Source: Planctomycetota bacterium
GTDB lineage: Bacteria > Planctomycetota > Planctomycetia > Pirellulales > Pirellulaceae
Direction: 5' to 3'
Length of the DNA stretch: 64,000 bases
Assembly (NCBI GenBank): GCA_963204915.1
Contig: CAUJHS010000113.1
Coordinates: forward strand, 124,001 to 188,000
The position numbers were made by a program, and so were the translations under genes. The notes under the pieces are model-generated. The model did not search any database and had not been told where the DNA came from. It saw nothing but the letters and a program-made list of their open reading frames with translations. The first letter of the stretch is position 1; the number at the start of each line of letters is the position of its first letter. Positions 53,255-61,515 of this stretch are shown here, piece after piece.

Positions 53255-53725
53255 ATGGAAGCCATGGCGCCTTTTACCCGACTGGCCGCAGTTAGCGGGG
53301 CGGTGGTGTTGCCGCTTGTTTTGGCTGTTGGCGTCCCGTGGCTTCTGGCGCTGTCGGCTCCTTCGGAGCCAGAAAAGTCCAACTCCGTTGTGGAGGAGAG
53401 GAATCTCTTGCCGTGGGGGCAGGAGTGCACGGTTTTGATCGAACAGGGAGAGTCGGCGTTCGAACTACATGGCCGACTCAAACAGGCAGGAGCCGAATGG
53501 CTGGTGATTTCTGCACGTAGTGAAGCTCCCGAGGTGGGCGTTCCCATGTTAACGAAACTCCCCCATACAAACCGCTTATTCAAAAACGTGGGGGCGCCGG
53601 TGAGAAGCCAAGACTACTGGATTCCGCGGCAGCGCATCGTATACGTGTGCGTTCGTAGTCGCGAGAGTGACACGTCGGGCGTCTCTCCCAACGATGATGC
53701 GCCCAAGGAAGCCCTCGATCCGTGA
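53255..53725 (+). CDS. Small membrane-anchored protein with secretin-like motif
   Basis: 156 residues with an N-terminal hydrophobic helix (AAVSGAVVLPLVLAVGVPWL) acting as signal or anchor. The soluble part includes CTVLIEQGESAFELHGRLKQ and, near residue 95, GVPMLTKLPHTNRLFKNVG. The latter matches the conserved VP-x-L-x-K-(I/L)-P-x-x-x-x-LF(K/R)N motif of type II/III secretins, although the rest of a secretin is missing. It may be a detached fragment or an inhibitor-like mimic of a secretin. Next to csrA but divergent from it. Confidence 0.65.
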   Translation: MEAMAPFTRLAAVSGAVVLPLVLAVGVPWLLALSAPSEPEKSNSVVEERNLLPWGQECTVLIEQGESAFELHGRLKQAGAEWLVISARSEAPEVGVPMLTKLPHTNRLFKNVGAPVRSQDYWIPRQRIVYVCVRSRESDTSGVSPNDDAPKEALDP

Positions 53726-53765
53726 TCCTGACGATCGCTTTCCGCTCAAGCAGACGCGATGCCCG

Positions 53766-54806
53766 TTAAGAAACGCAGGCGCGCTCGCCGGGCGACTGCC
53801 ACTTGCGCGGATTGCGATAGAGCACCTCGGCTAGCAGTTCCGGCGATCCAGGCTCACCGTGAGGTCGTTCGTGATGCCAATGGTCATGCGTGGGAAGAAA
53901 CTTTTCGTCGAGAGGCCAAGGATCAAAAGGCGCATAACCCAAATCCCGGGCTAGTTTCTCGGAGTTCATCGAAACGTCACCAGCACGGGGAGGCATGGGA
54001 CCTGCCGCGTGCCGCAAACAGCCGATCAACCGATCCGCTCGGTAGCCTCCCACGCGGTTCACAATTTGCGCAATCTGATACAAGCTAAGCGGTTGTGGTC
54101 CTCCGGCGTGGTAAACTCCGGATAAGTCGCGCGCCAGCACATCTTCCAGTACGTCGTTCAAACAGTCCGTGTAGGTCGGTGTGCGAATCTCGTCGACGTA
54201 CAAGGTGGCGGGCCGGTGGTTCTTGAACCGTGACTGAATCCAGTCAATAGCGCCCGCATGGCCGTTGAAGCTTACGCCCATGGGAAGCGAGATGCGCAGA
54301 ATACACGCATCGGGGCGACGCTCCAGAACCAGTCGTTCGGCAATATCCATGGTTTTGCCATACACCGTCACCGGGTCGGTCGGGTCGGACTCTCGGTGAT
54401 TGCCGCCGCGCGTGCCTGAAAACACCAGGTCAATGGATAGGTGCACCAACCGCGTATCTTGTCCTTCCAGCGCATCGAGCAAATTCGCGACACCTTGCAC
54501 ATTGACGCGCCAGGCCATGCCGGGATCGAGCTCGCAAGATTTCAGCCGGCAACTTCCGCCACAGTTGATCACGGCGGCGAATTGGTGTTGATCAAACAAT
54601 CGCAGGAGTTCGTCGCGATCTTCCACATCGCAAGCCACGACCCCCTCGCACTGCAGTGGCCAATTATCACGCCGCCGCGTTCCGAGCACGGCGCCGCCGT
54701 ACTTGCTCCGAAAGTGAAAGAACGCGTTGTACCCGGCCACGCCCGCGACGCCGGTAATGAGCAACGGCAAGGGAGGCGCAACACGAGGACGATGAATTCG
54801 CGACAT
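53766..54806 (-). CDS. RmlD-like NAD(P)-dependent sugar-nucleotide reductase
   Basis: 346 residues from the ATG at 54804-54806. An extended SDR: GVAGVAGYNAFF is the GxxGxxG nucleotide site, INCGGSCRLKSCELDP and LVHLSIDLVFSG are RmlD motifs, and LPMGVSFNGH is part of the substrate region. The catalytic YxxxK reads YGKTM (in VTVYGKTMDIAERL): Met replaces the expected Lys. RmlD normally reduces dTDP-4-dehydrorhamnose; with the Lys missing, activity is doubtful or shifted. No other rml genes are nearby. Confidence 0.83.
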   Translation of the reverse strand: MSRIHRPRVAPPLPLLITGVAGVAGYNAFFHFRSKYGGAVLGTRRRDNWPLQCEGVVACDVEDRDELLRLFDQHQFAAVINCGGSCRLKSCELDPGMAWRVNVQGVANLLDALEGQDTRLVHLSIDLVFSGTRGGNHRESDPTDPVTVYGKTMDIAERLVLERRPDACILRISLPMGVSFNGHAGAIDWIQSRFKNHRPATLYVDEIRTPTYTDCLNDVLEDVLARDLSGVYHAGGPQPLSLYQIAQIVNRVGGYRADRLIGCLRHAAGPMPPRAGDVSMNSEKLARDLGYAPFDPWPLDEKFLPTHDHWHHERPHGEPGSPELLAEVLYRNPRKWQSPGERACVS

Positions 54807-55041
54807 GCCAGGGACGAAGACGGAACAGAAGGAATGAGAGGGCGCCGCCGCGCGCCCTTTGGATTGAATTGACAAGAATCGAGCGGTGCCGACAAGGGGC
54901 CAACCCGCGTAACAATCGCCGTGAAGCCCGTCCAATTCGGAATCCACCGGCGCGCCCATGTGAACTCCGCGCTTACCATCCTGACGAATTTCGCGCCGTG
55001 CGATATGGTGGAATAGAGCAAATACCAGGAGAAACCACCTC

Positions 55042-55890
55042 ATGGACGCCAGGCAACCGCACATTCTGATGTGCCCGCCCGTGTTCTACGGGATCGAGTA
55101 TGAAATCAACCCCTGGATGAAGCGGGAGCGCCAGGCCGACCACGACCTGGCGATCAAACAGTGGAATAACCTGCTCGCCATGTTATTGGATGCAGGAGCG
55201 AAGGTGTCGCTGATGACGCCCGTGCGCGGCCTGCCCGATCTGGTGTTTACCGCAAACGCCGCGATGATCTTCCAGCGAACCGCGGTGCTCGCCCGATTTC
55301 GCCACCCGCAACGGCAAGGCGAGGAGCGCTACGACGCCGAATGGTTCACCGAGCACGGTCTGCAAGTTACGCCGCCACCGGCGAACACCTACTTTGAAGG
55401 AGCAGGCGATGCGCTGTTTTGCGGGGAAGATCTGTTCGCGGGTTATCGCATGCGAAGCGACGCGCGCGGACATCAGGAGATTGGCCAGCGGCTTGGCGTA
55501 CGCGTGATTCCGGTCGAGTTAGTCGATCCCTATTACTATCATCTGGATACGTGCTTTTGTCCTCTGGCGCCGGGCGAGGCGCTGTATTATCCAGCGGCGT
55601 TCGATGAATACGGCCAGACCGCGCTGCGCGAGTTGATTCCTCACTTGATCCCCGTAGCGCGCGAGGAAGCAGAGGCTTTCGCCTGCAATGCGGTCGTCGT
55701 AGGGCGCACCGTGGTTACTAACGCCGGTTGCCCGCAACTTGCCGCCTCACTAGCACAGCGCGGGTATCGAACGTTGGAAACCCCTTTGAGCGAATTTGTC
55801 AAAGCCGGCGGAAGCGCCAAATGTCTGACCTTGCGACTTGACGGCGAGGAGGCCGCCGCCTGGCGGAATGTCGATGGAAACCAAGTTTGA
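55042..55890 (+). CDS. DDAH/arginine-deiminase-like amidinohydrolase
   Basis: 282 residues with AGGAG upstream. The pattern matches the guanidino-modifying superfamily: PDLVFTANAAMIF (Asp66), FEGAGDALF (Glu119), YYHLDTCFCPL (His167) and AKCLTLRL (nucleophile Cys261). Related enzymes hydrolyse dimethylarginine or arginine, or transfer amidino groups. The two CF/C residues beside His167 are unusual. It overlaps the next gene by 23 bases, so the two are likely coupled. Probably cytoplasmic. Confidence 0.88.
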   Translation: MDARQPHILMCPPVFYGIEYEINPWMKRERQADHDLAIKQWNNLLAMLLDAGAKVSLMTPVRGLPDLVFTANAAMIFQRTAVLARFRHPQRQGEERYDAEWFTEHGLQVTPPPANTYFEGAGDALFCGEDLFAGYRMRSDARGHQEIGQRLGVRVIPVELVDPYYYHLDTCFCPLAPGEALYYPAAFDEYGQTALRELIPHLIPVAREEAEAFACNAVVVGRTVVTNAGCPQLAASLAQRGYRTLETPLSEFVKAGGSAKCLTLRLDGEEAAAWRNVDGNQV

Positions 55891-57448
55891 TGTGATCGTC
55901 GTTGGCGCCGGGGGAAGCGGTCTTGCCGCCGCGCTCTCTGCCGCACAGCACGGCGGTCAGGTGTTGGTGCTTGAAAAACAGCTTCAGCCAGGTGGCACCA
56001 CCGGCATTGCCGTCGGCTCATTTACTGCAGCAGGCACGCGCCTGCAGCGCGAAAAAAACATTCAGGATGACGCACCCGCACACGCCGAGGACGCCGCGAA
56101 GTTCGCCCCCGCAGAGATTGAAGCACGCAACAATGCAGATCTGCGTTCCTGGTTCTTAACGGAATCGGCCGAGACGCTCGCTTGGCTGGAGTCCCTAGGG
56201 TTGAGTTTTGTCGGTCCGCACCCCGAACCGCCCAATCGTCATGCTCGAATGCACAACGTCGTGCCGTGCGCCAAGGCGTATATCTTGGCGTTTCAACTCG
56301 CGCTTCAGAAACAAGGCGTCACACTGGCCGTGTCGGCGCCAGTGACGGACTTATTGCAGGAGGAAGGCCGCGTGGTGGGGGTTTGCGCCACGGTGAATGA
56401 TCAGCCCTGCGAATTTTACGCGCGGCGCGGCGTGATCCTGGCGGCCGGCGATTATGCAGGCAACGGAGAGATCATCGCCAAATACCGAGGCTCTGACTTT
56501 TGTAACATTGAAGGCATTAACCCCTATGCGCACGGCGATGGGCAACGTCTGGCTGCGGCCGCCGGAGCCGCACTGCTAAACATGGAAGTAACGTACGGTC
56601 CCGAGTTGCGGTTCCTCCCGCCGGCGCGCCGCCCTTTTCAACAATGCCTTCCGGCGAGCGGCGCCTGGGCCCGCATGTTAGGTTTTATCGCGCGGCGCTT
56701 GCCCCATTGGATTTTAAGGCGCATGGTTCGACGCTTGCTCGTCACGTGGCAACATCCTGAGCATGCCTTGTTTGATGACGGCGCCATCTTGCTCAATATT
56801 CACGGCGAACGCTTCTGCAATGAGAAGCGCTCCCCCGAGCGGGAGATCGCCGTCGCCCAACAGCCCGAGAAGAAAGCCTACATCCTGTTGGATGGACGGT
56901 TGACGCAGCGATACTCCACGTGGCCGCATTTCATTTCGACCGCTCCGGACATTGCCTATGCTTACGTGCAAGATTATCAAAGCTTGCGTCGCGACATTAC
57001 CGCCACGGGGCTGGGGCGCGGCGACGTGGCGGCGCGAGCCGGCTTGGACGAAGCGGCCCTCCGGCGCACTCTGGAACAGTTCAACAGCTATGTCCGCGGC
57101 GAGGGGGCCGATCCTTTCGGGCGCGAAGGCGACACTTATCCGCTGGAGTCCGGACCTTGGGTCATTCTCGGTCCGCTCAAGGCCTACTTTACCACCACAG
57201 AAGGCGGTGCGGCGGTCAATCAGCGTTTGCAAGTTTTGGATGTTCGCGGCAACGTGATCCCCGGCTTATACGCCGTAGGGCAGAACGGACTCGGCGGCAT
57301 GATTCTTTGGGGGCATGGACTGCATATTGCCTGGGCGATGACCAGCGGCCGCCTGGTGGGAAAATACGCCATGCAGGACGCGATTGGTGCGCCCTCCACG
57401 AAATCATCGGCGGAGAATTTCGGGCCAAAGCGAGTCGCTGACCATTAG
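55868..57448 (+). CDS. FAD-dependent oxidoreductase (fumarate reductase/ketosteroid dehydrogenase type)
   Basis: 526 residues from ATG 55868 (or the next Met at 55874). The dinucleotide motif VIVVGAGGSGLAAALSAAQH and the long VLVLEKQLQPGGTTGIAVGS start the FAD domain; GRVVGVCATVNDQPCEFYAR and GVILAAGDYAGNGEII match the FAD_binding_2 family, and YAVGQNGLGGMILWGHGLH is the C-terminal FAD motif. It overlaps the DDAH-like gene by 23 bases, suggesting one operon. Its 3' end overlaps the convergent hemW by 45 bases. Substrate unknown. Confidence 0.88.
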   Translation: MSMETKFDVIVVGAGGSGLAAALSAAQHGGQVLVLEKQLQPGGTTGIAVGSFTAAGTRLQREKNIQDDAPAHAEDAAKFAPAEIEARNNADLRSWFLTESAETLAWLESLGLSFVGPHPEPPNRHARMHNVVPCAKAYILAFQLALQKQGVTLAVSAPVTDLLQEEGRVVGVCATVNDQPCEFYARRGVILAAGDYAGNGEIIAKYRGSDFCNIEGINPYAHGDGQRLAAAAGAALLNMEVTYGPELRFLPPARRPFQQCLPASGAWARMLGFIARRLPHWILRRMVRRLLVTWQHPEHALFDDGAILLNIHGERFCNEKRSPEREIAVAQQPEKKAYILLDGRLTQRYSTWPHFISTAPDIAYAYVQDYQSLRRDITATGLGRGDVAARAGLDEAALRRTLEQFNSYVRGEGADPFGREGDTYPLESGPWVILGPLKAYFTTTEGGAAVNQRLQVLDVRGNVIPGLYAVGQNGLGGMILWGHGLHIAWAMTSGRLVGKYAMQDAIGAPSTKSSAENFGPKRVADH

Positions 57449-58552
57449 CCCCGACCGCGTGAGTTGCAGGCGGTCTCCCTGCTGCGCGAGCAATCCCCAC
57501 TGGATGAAACGGCTGATGGCCCCGCCCGCCAAGTCGTGCGGTGCGAATCCCGTGTCTCGCTCAAAATCGGCAAGCAGTACGCCTTCCATTTTGCGCAGGC
57601 CGAGCACGAGTTTCTCGCGGGCTTGATCTTCCGGCGCAAGGGTTTCGCTCTCCGCGACAGGCGACTGCCCACTGCGGATACGGCGCAGGTAGGTAAACGT
57701 GCTGCGATGGTTCGACGAACGTGTGTTTCCCACGTACCGCGCCGCGCCCGGCCCAACGGCCCAGTAGCGACCACCGCTCCAATACACTTCGTTGTGGCGG
57801 CAACGATGACCGGGCCGCGCAAAGTTTGACACTTCGTAGTGTTCAAAGCCGGCGTCCGTCAGGGTATCAATGGCCGTTTCATACATGGCGCGTTCCGTGT
57901 CTTCTTCGATCGAACGCAAATCGCCGCTTAATCGGCGCCCCCAAAACGTTGTGCCGCGTTCGAACGTTAGTCCATATGTGGAAATATGTTGCGGCGCAAG
58001 CTCCAACGCAGATTGAAGGTCTTGTTTCCAAGCGTCAAGGTTTTCGCCCGGCGCGCCAAAGATCAAGTCAAGCGAAACGGAAGTGAAGCGAGGCAGACAG
58101 ATCTCAACTGCATGGCGAATGTCTAACGCCCGATGATCTCGCTCCAAGAGCGACAACTTGTCCGCGTCGAACGATTGCGCGCCCAGGCTCACACGGTTGA
58201 CGCCGTAATCGGCAAGCAAGTCGGCGGTTGAAAGAGTTATGTCGGCAGGGTTCGCCTCGACCGACCATTCTCCGCCATGGGCCAGCGGGAACCAGCGCTC
58301 AACAGCTGCCAGCAAGCGTGTTAGTTGCCCGAGGGTTAAGTGCGTTGGCGTACCACCGCCCAAAAATAGCGTGTCGCACGGCGCCGGCTCGCCCATGGTC
58401 GCCATCTCTTGCTCGATGGCGGAAAGATACGCGTCGATAAGATCATCTCGTCCGGCGACAACGGTGAAATTGCAGTAACCGCACCGATGACGGCAGAACG
58501 GCACATGCACATAGGCAGCGCGAGGCGACGCGATGGTTCCTTTCGTAGTCAA
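57404..58552 (-). CDS. hemW: Radical SAM heme chaperone HemW (HemN-like)
   Basis: 382 residues, matching HemW. The radical SAM cluster is VPFCRHRCGYCNF (Cys20, Cys24, Cys27). Further motifs are TLFLGGGTPTHLT and VSLGAQSFDADKL, with the HemN-like C-terminal domain after about residue 290. HemW binds and delivers heme rather than oxidising coproporphyrinogen; the shorter length and the CxxxCxxCNF motif favour HemW over HemN. The start is two bases after the topA stop (58555), so the two genes are coupled. Confidence 0.93.
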   Translation of the reverse strand: MTTKGTIASPRAAYVHVPFCRHRCGYCNFTVVAGRDDLIDAYLSAIEQEMATMGEPAPCDTLFLGGGTPTHLTLGQLTRLLAAVERWFPLAHGGEWSVEANPADITLSTADLLADYGVNRVSLGAQSFDADKLSLLERDHRALDIRHAVEICLPRFTSVSLDLIFGAPGENLDAWKQDLQSALELAPQHISTYGLTFERGTTFWGRRLSGDLRSIEEDTERAMYETAIDTLTDAGFEHYEVSNFARPGHRCRHNEVYWSGGRYWAVGPGAARYVGNTRSSNHRSTFTYLRRIRSGQSPVAESETLAPEDQAREKLVLGLRKMEGVLLADFERDTGFAPHDLAGGAISRFIQWGLLAQQGDRLQLTRSGLMVSDSLWPEILRR

Positions 58553-58554
58553 AT

Positions 58555-61284
58555 CTAAAATGGCGCTTCTTCGTTGGGCGCCTCAGCAGGGACCGACTTC
58601 TTGGCGTTCTTTTTGGCCGCCGTTTTCTTCTTTGCCGTCTTTTTGGCTGCTTTCTTGGCGGTCGCTTTTTTCACCGCGCCCTTCTTCTTGGCTCCGCGCT
58701 TCTTTTTCGGCGGCGCTTTGGCCGCGCGTTCGGCAAGTAAGTCGAGCGCTTTCTCGAACGTCAACTCATCGGGGTTCATGTCGCGCGGCAAGGAGGCGTT
58801 CGTGGACCCATCTGTCACGTAAGGTCCGTAACGTCCTTCATTAAGCAATACGGCCTCGCCCGTCACAGGAGACACGTCAAATTGTTTGAGCAATTGTTTT
58901 GATCCGCGCTTCGGTTGCGCTAGCAACTGGACCGCCTGGTCGAGAGTCGCCTCCCAGGGCACAACATTCCGCGGAAGCGAGCGGCGCTCTTTGCCGCATT
59001 GCACGTAAGGCCCAAACGGCCCGTGACATGCAAGTACGGGCTCTTTGAGATCCGGGTGCTCGCCCAGCGTCTTAGGTAGCGAAACGAGCTTGATGGCCAT
59101 TTCCAAGTCGAGGTTTTCCGTTGGAAGACCTTTGAGCGAGACGGTCTTACGGTCTTCATCATCGGCCATCCCCAGTTGCAAATAGGGCCCCCACCGACCG
59201 TGCTTAAGAAAAATCGGCTTGTGGGTGTTGGGGTCCATGCCCATCGGCTCGTCGCCTTTTTCTGCTTTCTCTAAGACCTCTAGCGCTTTTTCGACGGTCA
59301 GCTCGTCGGGCGGCAATTCATCCACCAGGTTGGCCTTCCGCTCGCCGTCAGGGTTGTCTTGAAGCAAGTATGCGCCGTTCTTGCTAATGCAAACGTAGAT
59401 TGGTCCGGCGTGCGGGCCGCTCTCAGGTTTGCCAAGCAACATCCGGCGCGATTCGCGGTTGTCGATCTCCTCCATTTTGGATTCGACCTTCGGCTTGAGT
59501 CCGCCGTCTCCCTCGCCAAAGTAAAACCGTTTGAGATATTGCCGATGTTCCGCTTCGCCGCGGCTGATGGCGTCGAGTTGCTCCTCCATGTCGGCGGTGA
59601 ACTCGTAGTCCACGAGTCGGCCCAGATGCTCCTCCATCAACCGAACGACCAGAAACGCCGTCCATGTAGGAACGAGAGCTTTGCCCCGCTTGAACACGTA
59701 GCCACGATTCAAAATGGTGTCAATAATCGATGCGAACGTGGACGGCCGGCCGATACCGCGCTTTTCGAGTTCCGCGGTAAGCGAAGCTTCGGTAAACCGC
59801 GCCGGAGGCTGCGTGGTGTGGCTCTTCTCCGCAAGGTCGCGGCAAACGACTTTCTCGTCTTGCGCCACTTGCGGCAAGAGCGATTCTTGATCGGCCAGTT
59901 GCGCGTCAGGATCATCCGACCCTTCGACGTACGCCCGTAAATACCCAGCGAAGTCGATAATTTTGCCCGTGGCCTGGAACACGGTGCCGTCGCCCTGGAT
60001 GCGAACCACAATGCGACGGCCAAACGCGTCTTTCATTTGGCTGGCGATGGTGCGTTTCCAGATTAACTCGAACAGGCGGTATTCGTCATTCGTTAACGCC
60101 GACTTCATCGTCTGCGGCGCTTCAAAGGGATGCCCTGCAGGGCGAATGGCTTCGTGGGCTTCCTGAGCGTTCTTTACCTTGGAGGAATAGAACCGGGGTT
60201 TTTCCGGTAGAAACTCGGAACCGTACTCTGACCCCACGAGATCGCGCGCCGCGTCCAGCGCGACCGCCGCCAGGTTGGTCGAGTCGGTACGCATGTACGT
60301 GATGTGACCGTTCTCGTAGAGACTTTGCGCGAGCCGCATCGTGTGCCGCGCCGTAAAGCCAAGTTTTCGGTTGGCTTCTTGTTGCAGCGTGCTGGTGGTA
60401 AACGGCGCATAGGGGCTGGAGCGCCAGGGTTTTTCCTCGACCGAGATAATTCGGAACTCCGCCTGGCGCAGCCGGTCGGCCAGTGCGCGGACGCCGGATT
60501 CGTCCAACTGAATGAATTGTTCGGGGTTCTTCAGTTGACCCGTAGCAGCGTTAAAGTCGTCGCCCGAGGGGATCTTGCGACCATCGACCGACATGAGTTC
60601 AGCGCGAAACGACTGGCCCCCCTGATTGGCGAACAAGCCGACAAGGTCCCAGTAGGTGGCGGAAACGAACGCCATGCGTTCGCGCTCGCGTTCGACGATA
60701 AAGCGCGTGGCGACGCTTTGTACCCGACCGGCGCTGGTGCCGTAACCGACCTTCCTCCACAAGAGGGGAGAAACTTCATAGCCGTACAAGCGATCCAAGA
60801 TGCGGCGCGCCTCCTGGGCGCGGACCAATTTTTCGTCGATAGCGCGCGGGGCGGCGAGCGCTTCCTGAATGGCCTCTTGGGTGATTTCATGGAACACCAT
60901 GCGGTGAACCGGCACTTTCGGCTCCAATAACTGGCATAAATGCCAGCTGATGGCTTCCCCTTCGCGATCTTCGTCCGTCGCCAGATACAGGCTTTGGCAC
61001 TCTTTAAGCGCCTTTTTGAGCTTACTTACCTGTTGGCGTTTGTCAGGCGGAACGATATAGAGCGGTTCGAAATCTTCTTGAACGTTAACGCCGAGTTTGG
61101 CCCACTCTCGATCTTTGAACTCTTCAGGAATTTGTTCGGCTTTTTCGGGAAGATCGCGCACGTGCCCGACGCTCGCCTCGACTTGAAACTGGTTTCCCAG
61201 ATATTTTCCAATCGTGCGCGCTTTGGCCGGCGATTCAACAATCACCAGCGATTTTCCCGAACCGGTCTCCGTCTTCTTGCCCAT
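58555..61284 (-). CDS. topA: DNA topoisomerase I
   Basis: 909 residues. Toprim motif LYLATDEDREGEA (Asp104, Asp106), active-site Tyr330 in HITYMRTDSTNLA, and SLVIVESPAKARTIGKYLG at the start define bacterial type IA topoisomerase, which relaxes negative supercoils. Instead of zinc fingers the C-terminus carries repeated TopoI_C units (HGPFGPYVQCG and GRYGPYVTDG patterns) and then a Lys/Ala-rich tail (KKGAVKKATAKKAAKKTAKK, about 50 residues) like histone H1. It is likely cotranscribed with hemW. Confidence 0.97.
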   Translation of the reverse strand: MGKKTETGSGKSLVIVESPAKARTIGKYLGNQFQVEASVGHVRDLPEKAEQIPEEFKDREWAKLGVNVQEDFEPLYIVPPDKRQQVSKLKKALKECQSLYLATDEDREGEAISWHLCQLLEPKVPVHRMVFHEITQEAIQEALAAPRAIDEKLVRAQEARRILDRLYGYEVSPLLWRKVGYGTSAGRVQSVATRFIVERERERMAFVSATYWDLVGLFANQGGQSFRAELMSVDGRKIPSGDDFNAATGQLKNPEQFIQLDESGVRALADRLRQAEFRIISVEEKPWRSSPYAPFTTSTLQQEANRKLGFTARHTMRLAQSLYENGHITYMRTDSTNLAAVALDAARDLVGSEYGSEFLPEKPRFYSSKVKNAQEAHEAIRPAGHPFEAPQTMKSALTNDEYRLFELIWKRTIASQMKDAFGRRIVVRIQGDGTVFQATGKIIDFAGYLRAYVEGSDDPDAQLADQESLLPQVAQDEKVVCRDLAEKSHTTQPPARFTEASLTAELEKRGIGRPSTFASIIDTILNRGYVFKRGKALVPTWTAFLVVRLMEEHLGRLVDYEFTADMEEQLDAISRGEAEHRQYLKRFYFGEGDGGLKPKVESKMEEIDNRESRRMLLGKPESGPHAGPIYVCISKNGAYLLQDNPDGERKANLVDELPPDELTVEKALEVLEKAEKGDEPMGMDPNTHKPIFLKHGRWGPYLQLGMADDEDRKTVSLKGLPTENLDLEMAIKLVSLPKTLGEHPDLKEPVLACHGPFGPYVQCGKERRSLPRNVVPWEATLDQAVQLLAQPKRGSKQLLKQFDVSPVTGEAVLLNEGRYGPYVTDGSTNASLPRDMNPDELTFEKALDLLAERAAKAPPKKKRGAKKKGAVKKATAKKAAKKTAKKKTAAKKNAKKSVPAEAPNEEAPF

Positions 61285-61309
61285 GCGGCGCCAGACTTCC
61301 TTTTTGGGA

Positions 61310-61337
61310 TTGAATTTACGTCGATCCTTCCTACAAT
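61310..61337 (+). promoter_or_regulatory. Possible promoter of the PpiD/SurA-like gene
   Basis: TTGAAT (61310-61315) and TACAAT (61332-61337) are 16 bases apart on the plus strand, about 180 bases before the ATG at 61516. It lies just upstream of topA on the opposite strand. Confidence 0.45.
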
Positions 61338-61515
61338 CGGTCAGATTGCGGACGGCGTAAGATTATAGGGTTAATCGCCTTGTGAATACGCTGTCAAGTC
61401 GGGGCATTCCGCGACGCCAACCTTTGACGCACCATGCGTTCGGTCGGCAAAGTCTGCCAAAACGCCCGAACCACGATATCGGATGGATCGAAGAATAGAC
61501 TAAGGACTCACTTTC

